From: JACCWP01 sp963785115
GTDB lineage: Bacteria; Actinomycetota; Actinomycetes; Propionibacteriales; Nocardioidaceae
DNA length: 64,000 nt
Direction: 5' to 3'
Assembly: GCA_963785115.1 (NCBI GenBank)
Contig: CAWATY010000004.1
Location: forward strand, 31,032 to 95,031
Part shown: positions 24,840 through 34,145 of the stretch, one piece after another
How the letters are laid out: every line of letters starts with the position of its first letter
Position numbering within the stretch: position 1 is the stretch's first letter
Made by a program: the position numbers and the translations under genes
Notes under the pieces: model-generated
What the model saw: the letters and a program-made list of their open reading frames with translations, nothing else
Databases searched by the model: none
Told to the model about the DNA's origin: nothing

Positions 24840-27151
24840 CGACCCTGCGAGCTCGGGCTCGCTTCCACGTCACGGGCGTCGTGCAAGGCGTCGGCTTCCG
24901 TCCGTTCGTCTACGTGACCGCCACCGGCCTCGGCTTGTCCGGGTCGGTCGCCAACGGCCCACACGGTGTCGACGTGGAGGTCGAGGGCGACCCGGCAGAT
25001 GTCGCGGAGCTGGGCCGGCGACTGTCCCGCGACGCACCGCCGCTGGCGGTTGTCGAGGAAGTGGTCGCGACCGAGCTGCCCGTGGCCGGTGGCACCGGGT
25101 TCGTGATCGCCGAGTCCGACCGCAGCCTCACCGGTGGGGTCCGTACGCTCGCCGGCCCTGACGTCGCCACCTGCGACGACTGCCTGCGGGAGCTCGCCGA
25201 CCCGGCGGACCGCCGCTACCGGCACCCGTTCATCTCCTGCACCAGCTGCGGGCCGCGGTTCAGCATCATCCGCGAGCTGCCCTACGACCGCCCCACGACC
25301 ACGATGGCCGGTTTCCCGATGTGTGACGCGTGCCGGGCGGAGTACACCGACCCCACCGACCGCCGCTTCCACGCCCAGCCGATCGCGTGTCCCGACTGCG
25401 GCCCGGTGCTCGAGCTGGTCCGCGACGGTGCCGAACCGGTTCGCGGCGACGTGGCGCTGCGGGCGACGCGGCTGCTGCTCGCCAAGGGATCCGTCGTCGC
25501 GGTCAAGGGCCTCGGTGGCTACCACCTCGCCTGCGACGCACGCGACGAGCATGCCGTTGCCGAGCTGCGCCGCCGCAAGCGGCGGGGCGACAAGCCCTTT
25601 GCGATCATGGTCCGCGACCTGGCCGCCGCCCGGACGCACGTCGACGTCGACGACGCCGAGGCCGCGCTGCTCACCGGCTCCCGCCGCCCGGTGGTGCTGC
25701 TGGCCCGCCGCGGGGGCGAGCAGGGTCTGGCCGACGGCGTGGCCCCGCGCAACCCCGACCTGGGCGTGCTGCTCCCCTACACGCCGGTGCATGCGCTGCT
25801 GCTCGAGCCCGGCGACGACGGCGCGCCGGAGGTCCTGGTGATGACGTCGGGCAACCTCGGCGGCGAGCCGATCGCCTACCGCGACGACGACGCCGAGACC
25901 CGGCTGGCACCACTGGTGGATGCCTGGCTGCGCCACGACCGGCCGATCCACGTGCCGGTCGACGACTCGGTGAGCCGGGTCGTCGGCGGCCGCGAGGCGC
26001 CGGTGCGGCGTTCACGCGGGTACGCCCCGCTGCCGGTCGCGCTCCCGCCCACCCTGGACGTGACCGTGCCACCGACGCTGGCGGTCGGCGCCGACCTCAA
26101 GAACACCTGCGCGGTCGCCGAGGGCGGCTACGCCTGGCTCAGCCAGCACGTCGGCGACATGGACGACCTGGCGACGCTGGAGGCGTTCGGGGCCTCCGCG
26201 ACCCACCTGCAGGCACTGGTCGGCGTCACCCCCGAGCACCTGGTGGCCGACGCGCACCCGGGCTACCGCTCGTCCGGCTGGGCCCGCCGGCACGCGGGTG
26301 GCCGGCCGCTGCGCACCGTCCATCACCACCACGCGCACGTGGCCGCGGTGATGGGCGAGCACGGCCTCGACGGCCGCGAGCCCGTCATCGGCGTCGCGTT
26401 CGACGGCACCGGCTACGGCACCGACGGCGCGGTGTGGGGCGGCGAGGTGCTGGTGGCCGACTACAAGGGCTTCCGACGGGCCGCGCACCTGGGATACGTC
26501 CCGCTCCCCGGCGGTGACGCCAGCGTGCACCGCCCGTACCGGATGGCGCTCGCCCACCTGTGGAGCGCCGCCGTGCCGTGGGACGCCGATCTCCCGGCGG
26601 TGCGGGCATGCCCGGAGGCGGAGCGCGGCGTGCTCACCCACCAGCTGGCCAGCGGGTTCGGCACCGTGCCGACCTCGAGCATGGGCCGGCTGTTCGATGC
26701 CGTCGCGTCGCTCAGCGACGTCCGGCACGAGGTCGACTACGAGGCCGAGGCCGCGATCGAGCTCGAGGGGCTCGCCCGGGGCGTCGGCGAGGTCGGCGCG
26801 TACGCGTTCGGCCTGGTGGCCCATGACGGCGAGCCGCTCGTGGCCGACCCGGGGCCGGTGGTCCGCGCGGTCGTGGCCGACCGGCGGGCTGGGGTGGAGG
26901 CTTCGGTCATCGCCGCCCGCTTCCACGCCGGCGTCTGTGCGCTGGTGCACGCCCTGGCCGACCGGGTGCGTGCCGACACCGGGCTCGGCACGGTCGTGCT
27001 GGGTGGCGGCGTCTTCGCCAACGCGCTGCTGCTGTCGGCGGTGCGCCGGCGGCTGACCGACGACGACTTCACCGTGCTGAGCCCGGAGCAGGTCCCCGCC
27101 AACGACGGGGGCATCGCGCTGGGGCAGCTGTTGGTGGCGGCACAAGGCTGA
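24836..27151 (+). CDS. hypF: Carbamoyltransferase HypF
   Basis: A 771-residue enzyme that activates carbamoyl phosphate and carbamoylates HypE, the first step of cyanide ligand synthesis. The acylphosphatase domain (HVTGVVQGVGFRPFVYV) is followed by two zinc fingers (CDDCLREL...CTSCGPRF; CDACRAEY...CPDCGP), a YrdC-like domain (VAVKGLGGYHLACDA) and the Kae1-like carbamoyltransferase with VHHHHAHVAAVMGEHGL, AFDGTGYGTDG and VLGGGVFANALL. GTG 24836 overlaps the hypC stop. Length is normal. Confidence 0.95.
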   Translation: MTTLRARARFHVTGVVQGVGFRPFVYVTATGLGLSGSVANGPHGVDVEVEGDPADVAELGRRLSRDAPPLAVVEEVVATELPVAGGTGFVIAESDRSLTGGVRTLAGPDVATCDDCLRELADPADRRYRHPFISCTSCGPRFSIIRELPYDRPTTTMAGFPMCDACRAEYTDPTDRRFHAQPIACPDCGPVLELVRDGAEPVRGDVALRATRLLLAKGSVVAVKGLGGYHLACDARDEHAVAELRRRKRRGDKPFAIMVRDLAAARTHVDVDDAEAALLTGSRRPVVLLARRGGEQGLADGVAPRNPDLGVLLPYTPVHALLLEPGDDGAPEVLVMTSGNLGGEPIAYRDDDAETRLAPLVDAWLRHDRPIHVPVDDSVSRVVGGREAPVRRSRGYAPLPVALPPTLDVTVPPTLAVGADLKNTCAVAEGGYAWLSQHVGDMDDLATLEAFGASATHLQALVGVTPEHLVADAHPGYRSSGWARRHAGGRPLRTVHHHHAHVAAVMGEHGLDGREPVIGVAFDGTGYGTDGAVWGGEVLVADYKGFRRAAHLGYVPLPGGDASVHRPYRMALAHLWSAAVPWDADLPAVRACPEAERGVLTHQLASGFGTVPTSSMGRLFDAVASLSDVRHEVDYEAEAAIELEGLARGVGEVGAYAFGLVAHDGEPLVADPGPVVRAVVADRRAGVEASVIAARFHAGVCALVHALADRVRADTGLGTVVLGGGVFANALLLSAVRRRLTDDDFTVLSPEQVPANDGGIALGQLLVAAQG

Positions 27152-27175
27152 CCGGACAAGACGAGAGGAAACGAC

Positions 27176-27484
27176 ATGTGCCTTGCGGTACCGGGGCGGG
27201 TCGACGCGCTGACGTCGCGCGACGACACGCTGATGGCCGAGGTGGACTTCGGGGGGGTGCGCAAGGACGTGTGCTGCGAGTACATCCCCGACGTGCAGAC
27301 CGGCGACTACGTGATCGTGCACGTGGGCTTCGCGATCCAGCGGCTCGACGAGGAGTCAGCGCTGAAGACGCTCGCGGAGTTCGAAACCATGGGGATCCTG
27401 GAGGAGGAGTTCGGCGACCAGGTCGCCATCGCCGCCCGCCAGGCCGGCGTGGAGGTTCCCGACAGCCGAGGAGGCCAGCGATGA
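27176..27484 (+). CDS. hypC: HypC/HybG-type hydrogenase assembly chaperone, copy 2
   Basis: A 102-residue paralogue of the chaperone at 24576. Cys2 is in MCLAVPGRVDAL, and VDFGGVRKDVCCEYIPDVQTGDYVIVHVGFAIQRLDEE is the canonical core, closer to textbook HypC than copy 1. The C-terminal helix is longer. It overlaps hypD as ATGA, so this copy is likely the standard HypD partner, while copy 1 may be dedicated to the large subunit; the division of labour is inference. Confidence 0.92.
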   Translation: MCLAVPGRVDALTSRDDTLMAEVDFGGVRKDVCCEYIPDVQTGDYVIVHVGFAIQRLDEESALKTLAEFETMGILEEEFGDQVAIAARQAGVEVPDSRGGQR

Positions 27485-28608
27485 AGTACCTGGACGAGTT
27501 CAGCAACCCCGACCTGGCCAAGCGGCTGCTCGACCAGATCCACGCGGCCACGACCGGGCAGTGGGCGATCATGGAGGTCTGCGGCGGGCAGACCCACTCG
27601 ATCATCCGGCACGGTATCGACCAGCTGCTGCCGAGCGGCATCGAGATGATCCACGGCCCCGGCTGTCCCGTGTGTGTGACGCCGCTCGAGGTCATCGACA
27701 AGGCGCTGGCCATCGCGCAGCGGCCGGACGTGATCTTCTGCTCCTTCGGCGACATGCTCCGGGTGCCGGGCAGCAGCGAGGACCTGTTCCGGGTCAAGAG
27801 CGCCGGCGGCGACGTACGGGTCGTCTACTCGCCACTGGACGCGCTGACCATCGCCCGCGAGAACCCGGACCGGCAGGTCGTGTTCTTCGGCATCGGTTTC
27901 GAGACCACGGCGCCGGCGAACGCGATGACCGTCTACCAGGCAAAGAAGCTGGGGGTGCCCAACTTCTCGCTGCTGGTGTCGCACGTCCTGGTGCCGCCTG
28001 CCGTCGCGGCGATCATGGAGTCGCCCACCTGCCGGGTCCAGGCGTTCCTGGCCGCCGGGCACGTGTGCAGCGTGATGGGGACCCAGGAGTACCCGCCGCT
28101 GACCGAGAAGTACGAGGTGCCGATCGTCGTCACCGGGTTCGAGCCGCTGGACATTCTCGAGGGCATCCGCAAGACCGTGCTGCAGCTGGAGTCCGGGCGG
28201 CACGAGCTGGAGAACGCCTATCCCCGCGCGGTGCAGGCGGCCGGCAACCCGGCGGCGCGCGCGATGCTCGAGGACGTCTTCGAGGTCACCGACCGTGCGT
28301 GGCGCGGGATCGGGATGATCCCCGGCAGCGGGTGGCGGCTCTCCGACACCTACCGCGAGTGGGACGCCGAGGCCCGCTTCGACGTCGGCAGCATCCACAC
28401 CGACGAGTCCGCGATCTGCCGCTCCGGCGAGGTGCTGCAGGGCCTCATCAAGCCGCACGAGTGCGCGGCGTTCGGCAAGGAGTGCACGCCGCGCAACCCG
28501 CTCGGCGCCACCATGGTCTCGTCCGAGGGCGCCTGCGCGGCCTACTACCTCTACCGCCGGCTGTCGTCACCGTCCACGCACTCCGAGCCGGTGGGGGCGT
28601 CGACATGA
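27481..28608 (+). CDS. hypD: Hydrogenase formation protein HypD
   Basis: A 375-residue [4Fe-4S] scaffold on which Fe(CN)2CO is built with HypC and HypE. Conserved Cys regions are MEVCGGQTHSI (near 38), GPGCPVCVTP (near 66-69) and HECAAFGKECTPRNPLGATMVSSEGACAAYY at the C-terminus. FGIGFETTAPANA is also typical. Start ATG 27481 overlaps hypC; stop overlaps hypE (ATGA). Complete and normal length. Confidence 0.95.
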   Translation: MKYLDEFSNPDLAKRLLDQIHAATTGQWAIMEVCGGQTHSIIRHGIDQLLPSGIEMIHGPGCPVCVTPLEVIDKALAIAQRPDVIFCSFGDMLRVPGSSEDLFRVKSAGGDVRVVYSPLDALTIARENPDRQVVFFGIGFETTAPANAMTVYQAKKLGVPNFSLLVSHVLVPPAVAAIMESPTCRVQAFLAAGHVCSVMGTQEYPPLTEKYEVPIVVTGFEPLDILEGIRKTVLQLESGRHELENAYPRAVQAAGNPAARAMLEDVFEVTDRAWRGIGMIPGSGWRLSDTYREWDAEARFDVGSIHTDESAICRSGEVLQGLIKPHECAAFGKECTPRNPLGATMVSSEGACAAYYLYRRLSSPSTHSEPVGAST

Positions 28609-29671
28609 CCGAGCAGGCCGCCCCGCTCGACTTCGACGGCTGGGTCTGTCCGGCGCCGCTGCGCGACTCCCCGACGATCCAGATGGGGCACGGCGGCGGC
28701 GGCGCGATGTCGGGCGAGCTGGTCGAGCACCTGTTCCTGCCGGCGTATGGTGCGGCGGCCGACGCCGGGATGGGCGACTCGGCGGTGGTGGAGGTACCCG
28801 CGGGCCGGCTGGCGTTCTCGACCGACTCGTACGTGGTGAAGCCGCTGTTCTTCCCCGGCGGCTCGATCGGCGACCTGGCCGTCAACGGCACCGTCAACGA
28901 CCTCGCGATGTCGGGGGCACGGCCACTGGCCATGTCCACCGCCTTCATCCTGGAGGAGGGGACCGCGCTGGCGAGATCGGCCGGGTCGCGGAGGCGATCG
29001 GGCACGCGGCCGCCGTGGCCGGCGTCCGGCTGGTCACCGGCGACACGAAGGTCGTCGACGCGGGATCGGGCGACGGCGTCTTCGTCAACACCGCTGGGAT
29101 CGGGATCGTCCCCGACGGCGTCGACATCGGTCCCACCCGGGCCCGTCCGGGCGACGTGGTCATCGTCAGCGGGGACATCGGGGTGCACGGTGTCGCGGTG
29201 ATGAGCTGTCGGGAGGGCCTGCAGTTCGGCACGACCGTCGAGAGCGACAGCGCGCCGCTGGACGGGCTGGTGGGCGCGATGCTGGCCTCCGGCGGCGACG
29301 TGCACGTGCTGCGCGACCCCACCCGGGGCGGCGTCGCGGCGTCCCTCAACGAGATCGCCCGCAGCGCGGGGGTGGGGATCGAGCTGGTCGAGCGTGACCT
29401 GCCGATCCCGCAACCGGTGCTCGACGCCTGCGGGCTGCTCGGGCTCGACCCGCTCTACGTCGCCAACGAGGGCAAGCTGGTGGCGTTCGTCGCCCCCGAC
29501 GACGCCGATGCGGTGCTCGAGGCGATGCGCGCGCACGAGCACGGCAAGGGCGCGGTGGCGATCGGCAGCTGCGTCGAGGCGCACCCGGGCATGGTCGTCA
29601 CCCGCACCGGGCTCGGCGGCACCCGCGTCGTCGACCTGCCGCTCGGTGAGCAGCTGCCGCGGATCTGCTGA
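28605..29671 (+). pseudogene. hypE: HypE, interrupted by a one-base deletion near 28972
   Basis: HypE dehydrates the carbamoylated C-terminal Cys to a thiocyanate for the Fe-CN ligands. The first 122 residues (MTEQAAPLDF to EEGTALA) read from ATG 28605; the rest reads one frame over, with VAGVRLVTGDTKVVDAGSGDGVFVN, RDPTRGGVAASLNEIA and the essential C-terminal PRIC. At 28967-28978 the sequence ctggcgagatcgg should be read ctg-gcN-gag-atc, giving ALA-EIGRVAEAIGHAAAVAGVR as in other HypE. Without the repair the product is truncated and no active hydrogenase would form. A sequencing or consensus error is quite possible. Confidence 0.88.
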
Positions 29672-30424
29672 GTGCTCACCACCTCCGGCGAGGCGTTGTT
29701 CGCGCGGTACGCCTTTCCGCCGAACGACCTCGGGCACTGCGGGCCGCCCGGCGCCGAGGTGCTGCTGGCGGGTGGCGCATCTGGCGTCAGCGACCCGGCG
29801 CTGAGGGAGCGGGCACCGCAGTTCGACGGCGCCTGGCCGTACCTGCGACTGCTCGCCACCACCGCCGGGGTCGACGATGCGCTGGACGCGCAGGTGGTGG
29901 CGGCGTACTGGCGCGGCGGCAATCTGCTGGACCACGTCGACACCGACGCCTTCACCGCGGCGGTCCTGCACAGCTTCGGTGACCAGCCCGGCGTCCGCGA
30001 GCGGCTGGCCGAGGCTCCCGAGGTGGCGACCACCGGCCCCGGCCACGCGTTCCACGTGTTCGTCGTCTACCCGTGGGTGGGGATGCTGGGCTCGGCCAGC
30101 GACGTGCCGCGGTCGGTGCTGGACAGCTGCCGGGTGCGGTGGGGCACCGTCAAGGCGGTGCACGACGAGACCGCCACCGTCGGGTGCCGGCCGCTGACCT
30201 GGGACGGCCGCGCGCTGGGCCTCGGCCCCGAGCGGGTCGAGACGTTCCGGTGGTCGCGCGACCGGCACGCGTTCGTCCGTCAGCTGCAGCCCGGCGACCA
30301 CGTGTCGCTGCACTGGGACTGGGTCTGTGACCGGCTGGACGACGACGACGTCACCGAGCTGACCGACCGGACGCTCCGGCAGCTGAGTGCCACCAACCGT
30401 TGGCTCGAGGCGCGTCAGGAGTAG
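29672..30424 (+). CDS. DUF6390 family protein, hydrogenase-associated
   Basis: A 250-residue soluble protein of unknown function that I associate with actinobacterial hydrogenase loci. It starts at GTG 29672, directly after the hypE stop. Recognisable parts are ALFARYAFPPNDLGHCGPP, VVAAYWRGGNLLDHVD, GPGHAFHVFVVYPWVGMLG and GDHVSLHWDWVCDRL. His residues at HCGPP, GHAFHVF and HWDW could bind metal, but no known motif is present. It closes the hyp operon and converges with, and overlaps by 10 bases, the hydrolase on the other strand. Confidence 0.78.
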   Translation: MLTTSGEALFARYAFPPNDLGHCGPPGAEVLLAGGASGVSDPALRERAPQFDGAWPYLRLLATTAGVDDALDAQVVAAYWRGGNLLDHVDTDAFTAAVLHSFGDQPGVRERLAEAPEVATTGPGHAFHVFVVYPWVGMLGSASDVPRSVLDSCRVRWGTVKAVHDETATVGCRPLTWDGRALGLGPERVETFRWSRDRHAFVRQLQPGDHVSLHWDWVCDRLDDDDVTELTDRTLRQLSATNRWLEARQE

Positions 30425-31332
30425 CTGCGGACCCAGTCGACGACCACGCCTGCGTACGCGGCCGGCTCCTCGCCGTGGCAGAAGTGCCCCGACTCGTCCA
30501 GCCAGACCACCTCGCCCTCCTCGGCCGTGGCGTTGACGATCTCGATCGTGTCGTCGTCGAGGACCGGGTCGTAGAGCCCCGCCACCAGCAGCAGCGGCAC
30601 CCGCAGATCGGCCACCCGGTGCAGCAACGGCTCGAGCAGCTGCGGGTCCGCCCGCAGCCGGGCGGCGGCCGCGTTCCCTCGGTCGCGGACATCGGCGGGG
30701 AGCGCGGTCGACGGCAGCAGCCCGGACAGGTCGGCGAGCCAGTGCTGTTGGTGCACGTAGACCTCGGGTCGTCGCGGCCCCAGCGCCGCCATCAGGCGGC
30801 CCTGCGTCTCGACGGCCTGCGTCGTCGCGGGGACACCGTGCTCGACCAGGTCCCGGGCCTCGTCCGCCTCGGACGCGCCGGTCTCCTCGAGCACCGGTAC
30901 AGCCGCGGCGAGCAGGGCGGTGGCGCCGCGGGTCCAGTCCAGCAACGGGTTCTCCAGCGCGAGCCCGCGCACCCGGTCGGGGTGCGCCAGGGCGTACCGC
31001 AGCGCGATCCGTCCGCCGAAGGAGTGTCCGAGCACCGCCCAGGACTCGATCCCGAGCAGCTCCCGCACCGCGTCGAGGTCGTCGACGCTGCTCGTCTCGG
31101 TGAGGTCGTCGGTGTCGGCCAGCGGGTCGGAGAACAGGCTGCCGCGCTGGTCGACCGCCACCAGCCGCACGTCCGTGCCGAGGTGTCGGGCCTGGTGGTG
31201 CACGAAGTCGTAGCTGCCCTGGCCGGGGCCGCCGTGCACGAACAGCACGGCGGGTGCGGACGGGTGCCCGTGCTCGATGACGTGCAGCCGGGTGCCCCGG
31301 ACTCCGAACAGGCGGCCGGGCGGGTCGATCAC
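30415..31332 (-). CDS. Alpha/beta hydrolase (proline iminopeptidase-like)
   Basis: A 305-residue cytoplasmic serine hydrolase. The oxyanion motif LFVHGGPGQGSYDF is of the prolyl aminopeptidase type, the nucleophile is the Ser in LGHSFGGRIALRYA, the acid is in VAGLYDPVLDDD and the base His in DESGHFCHGEEP. Substrate unknown; family members cleave N-terminal proline peptides or esters. It converges with the DUF6390 gene and diverges from the diguanylate cyclase. Confidence 0.82.
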   Translation of the reverse strand: MIDPPGRLFGVRGTRLHVIEHGHPSAPAVLFVHGGPGQGSYDFVHHQARHLGTDVRLVAVDQRGSLFSDPLADTDDLTETSSVDDLDAVRELLGIESWAVLGHSFGGRIALRYALAHPDRVRGLALENPLLDWTRGATALLAAAVPVLEETGASEADEARDLVEHGVPATTQAVETQGRLMAALGPRRPEVYVHQQHWLADLSGLLPSTALPADVRDRGNAAAARLRADPQLLEPLLHRVADLRVPLLLVAGLYDPVLDDDTIEIVNATAEEGEVVWLDESGHFCHGEEPAAYAGVVVDWVRSYS

Positions 31333-31446
31333 GCGGCGACCCTCTCACGGCGACGTCCCGCAGGGCACCGGGCGGCGGTCGGGTCGTTCACGCGGCCGTT
31401 CGGGCCTTTCTGGCCCGGTGGGGGCGGTCGCGCCCCGGCTCGGCAC

Positions 31447-31452
31447 TAGCGT
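31447..31452 (+). promoter_or_regulatory. -10 box for leaderless diguanylate cyclase mRNA
   Basis: TAGCGT ends 7 bases before ATG 31460. This spacing favours the ATG over the in-frame GTG at 31451, which lies inside the box itself. Confidence 0.45.
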
Positions 31453-31459
31453 GCGACAG

Positions 31460-33244
31460 ATGCCCCCTCTTGTGCGGATCTGGCCGTGGCAGCGGCGGTC
31501 GCGGCCACCGCGCGGGCTGGTCGCGGAGCTGCAGAGCGGCCATCGGGCCACGGTGTGGACGCTGCTGGCCGTGCTCGTGCTCAGCCTGGTGTCGTCGGGC
31601 TACCTGCTCGTCCTGAGCCAGCCGCGCGTCGTCAGGCTCACCGAGCTCACCGCCCAGTCCCGGATCGCCTTCGTCGCGATGCTCGACCAGGAGACGGGAG
31701 TCCGTGGTTGGCTCGCCACCGGCAACATGGACTTCCTGGAGCCGTACGCCCAGGGCCAGCGGGACTGGGCGGCCGCCAGCGTGGCGCTGCAGAGCCCGGC
31801 GGTGCCGGACGAGATCCGGGCCGACGTCGTGGACATGCTGCTCTCCCACCAGGAGTGGGAGGAATGGGCGGAGCAGGCCACCGTGATGACGGTGACGCAA
31901 GCCGACCGGGCGGATGGCACGCTGACCGACTTCCTGCTCGTGGGCAAGGACCTCTTCGACCGCTACCGCGAGGCGCAGACTGACAGCACCGACGTGCTGA
32001 AGGCCGATCGGGACGCGGCGCTCGCGACCCAACAGCGCGCACTTCTGGCGGTGCTGGTCTGTACGCTCGCGCTGCTCGCCTTTGCGGCAGCGCTGGCTTT
32101 CCATCGCGGGCGACGCGTCCGGCGCACCGTGCTGGCACCCATGACCCGGCTGCTCTCGACCATCGGCGACCTGCGCAGCGGTGACCTCACCGCCCGCATC
32201 GAGCCCGCCGGCGTGACCGAGCTCGACTCGGTGGGTGCCGCACTCGCCGAGCTGGCCACCGACCTGCAGCAGGCGGGCGAGGACGCGGCTGCCCGCGAGG
32301 GGCGACTCACCCTGTTGGCGTCCCGGTTCGAGACGGTGGTGCGGGTGACGCGGGAGACCTCCGCGAGCCTGAACAACCGGTACGTCTCGGAGACGGTGGC
32401 CGCGGCCGCCGCCGACCTGCTCGGCGCGCCCACGACGCTGTGGGTGCGCGGTGTCGACGGGTTGTTCCTGGCAACCCGGCGCAGCAGCGACCCGCACGGC
32501 ACTGTCCCGCCGTCGAGCGTGGTCGCCCCGGCGCTGGTGGCAACGGTCGCCGCCGATGCCCGCCCGGCCGGCGACGGCGGGTGCTGGGCCTACCCGATGG
32601 TGCTGGCGGGCATGGTCGTGGGTGTGCTCGAGATGTCAGGCCCGCCCGTCGACGAGGACGTCGAGACCGTGCTGGAGGCGTTGCTGTCGACTGCGGCTGC
32701 GGCCCTCGAGGCCGCCCGGCTGCACAGCTCGGTGCGTGAGCTCGCCGACGTCGACGCGCTCACCCAGCTGCCCAACCGGCGCCGGCTCGAGGCAGACCTC
32801 GAGGCGGAGTGGGAACGCGCCCGACGGTACTCGCGCCCGCTCAGCTTCGTCATGCTCGACCTCGACTCCTTCAAGCAGCTGAACGACAACTACGGGCACC
32901 TCGTCGGCGACACCGTCCTGCACGAGGTGGCGACGGCAGTCGCCTCGGTGCTGCGCACCAGCGACACCGCCTACCGCTACGGCGGTGAAGAGCTCGCGGT
33001 GCTGCTCCGCGAGACCGGTGCCGACGACGCGACAGCGGCGGCCGAGCGGTTGCGCGCCGCGGTGGCGGCGGTGTCGGTGTCCGAGACGACCGCGACCGTC
33101 ACCGCCTCGGTGGGCGTGGCCACGGCTCTACGCTCCATGATCGACCACAGCGAGATGGTCGGCGACGCGGACGCCGCGCTGTACCTGGCCAAGAGCGGCG
33201 GGCGCAACCGGGTCGCCCGGCTGCCGGCTCCGGTCGGCGCCTGA
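31460..33244 (+). CDS. Membrane-bound diguanylate cyclase (CHASE3-HAMP-GAF-GGDEF)
   Basis: A 594-residue signalling enzyme making cyclic di-GMP. A first membrane helix (TVWTLLAVLVLSLVSSGYLL) precedes an extracellular CHASE3-like domain with the typical QETGVRGWLATGNMDFLEPY, a second helix (ALLAVLVCTLALLAFAAALAF), a HAMP segment (VLAPMTRLLSTIGDLRSGDLTARI), a GAF-like region (about 300-430) and a C-terminal GGDEF domain starting DALTQLPNRRRLEADL. The active site is GGEEL in YRYGGEELAVLL, a functional variant, and LDLDSFKQLND binds metal. No EAL domain. The signal is unknown. Confidence 0.88.
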   Translation: MPPLVRIWPWQRRSRPPRGLVAELQSGHRATVWTLLAVLVLSLVSSGYLLVLSQPRVVRLTELTAQSRIAFVAMLDQETGVRGWLATGNMDFLEPYAQGQRDWAAASVALQSPAVPDEIRADVVDMLLSHQEWEEWAEQATVMTVTQADRADGTLTDFLLVGKDLFDRYREAQTDSTDVLKADRDAALATQQRALLAVLVCTLALLAFAAALAFHRGRRVRRTVLAPMTRLLSTIGDLRSGDLTARIEPAGVTELDSVGAALAELATDLQQAGEDAAAREGRLTLLASRFETVVRVTRETSASLNNRYVSETVAAAAADLLGAPTTLWVRGVDGLFLATRRSSDPHGTVPPSSVVAPALVATVAADARPAGDGGCWAYPMVLAGMVVGVLEMSGPPVDEDVETVLEALLSTAAAALEAARLHSSVRELADVDALTQLPNRRRLEADLEAEWERARRYSRPLSFVMLDLDSFKQLNDNYGHLVGDTVLHEVATAVASVLRTSDTAYRYGGEELAVLLRETGADDATAAAERLRAAVAAVSVSETTATVTASVGVATALRSMIDHSEMVGDADAALYLAKSGGRNRVARLPAPVGA

Positions 33245-33253
33245 CCCACCGGC

Positions 33254-34144
33254 TCAGACCTGGTCGGTGACGGGGTTGGTCAGCACGTCCACCCCGGGGA
33301 TCCGGCACTCGGCGGTGTCGCCGGCCCGTACGTGCACTGCGCCCGGGGTGCCGGTCGAGATCACGTCGCCGGGGAACAGCGGCATCACCTCGCTGTGGAA
33401 GCTCACCAGGTGTGCGGGGCCGTAGCGCATGTGCGCGATCGTGTTGCGCCGGTGCACCTCGCCGTTGAGCACGGTCTGCACCTCGACGGAGGCCAGCACG
33501 TCGCCGGCGTCCGGCAGGTCGGCCAGCGCCACGATCCGTGGCCCGAACGAGAAGAACCCGGGGAAGTTCTTCGAGCGGGTGAGGAAGCGCGGGTTGCGTT
33601 CCAGGATGTCCTCCGCGGTCTGGTCGAGGACGGCCACGACGCCGAACACGTACGACAGCGCGTCCGCCTCGGAGACGTCGCGGCACTCGCGTCCGATGAC
33701 CAGCCCGAGCTCGGCCTCTGCGGTGGTGCGCACGCTCTGCCGGGGCACCGGGATCGGTTCGCCCGGCCCGATGATCGTGTGGTCGCCCTTGAGGAACGAC
33801 GCGGGCTCGTCCGGCACCTGCTCGGCGAGGTCGCTGGCGTGCTCGACGTAGTTCAGGCCGATGCCCCAGATCTTGCGCGGCCGCCGGTACGGCGCAGCGA
33901 ACTCGACGCCATCGACCGGGACGAAGACGTCCGCTGCCGCACTGGCGGCGGCCGCTCGCAGGTCGGGGTGACGCCCGGTGGCGATGACCTCGAGGGTGTC
34001 GCGGGGCGAGTCGGTCAGCAGCGCGTCGACCCGGGCAACTCCGCGGTCGGCGTGCACGACGGCGGGCACCTCGGCGCCGTCGACCCGGATGGTCGCGAGG
34101 TCGAGTCTCGGCTCGGGGGTCGGCTCGGGGATCGGCTCAGCCAC
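33254..34144 (-). CDS. Fumarylacetoacetate hydrolase family protein
   Basis: A 296-residue enzyme starting at GTG 34144. The FAH fold is shown by KIWGIGLNYVEHASD, metal-binding Glu residues in TTAEAELGLVIGREC, and GDVISTGTPGAVHVRAGDTAECRIPGVD. Members hydrolyse or decarboxylate 2-keto acids (fumarylpyruvate, acylpyruvates, oxaloacetate) or hydrate 2-oxopent-4-enoate. It is the last gene of an 11-gene organic-acid operon, so it probably completes degradation of the imported acid. The precise reaction cannot be assigned. Confidence 0.85.
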   Translation of the reverse strand: MAEPIPEPTPEPRLDLATIRVDGAEVPAVVHADRGVARVDALLTDSPRDTLEVIATGRHPDLRAAAASAAADVFVPVDGVEFAAPYRRPRKIWGIGLNYVEHASDLAEQVPDEPASFLKGDHTIIGPGEPIPVPRQSVRTTAEAELGLVIGRECRDVSEADALSYVFGVVAVLDQTAEDILERNPRFLTRSKNFPGFFSFGPRIVALADLPDAGDVLASVEVQTVLNGEVHRRNTIAHMRYGPAHLVSFHSEVMPLFPGDVISTGTPGAVHVRAGDTAECRIPGVDVLTNPVTDQV

Positions 34145-34145
34145 C

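Noticed and set aside
24576..27484. Second hypC as a sign of two stacked hydrogenase loci
   Set aside because: Only one large and one small subunit are present; hypF, hypD, hypE and the protease are single.
31401..31417. CGGGCC-TTTCT-GGCCCG hairpin upstream of the diguanylate cyclase as a riboswitch
   Set aside because: A single 6-bp stem in GC-rich DNA, located upstream of the predicted start of transcription; no c-di-GMP riboswitch features.
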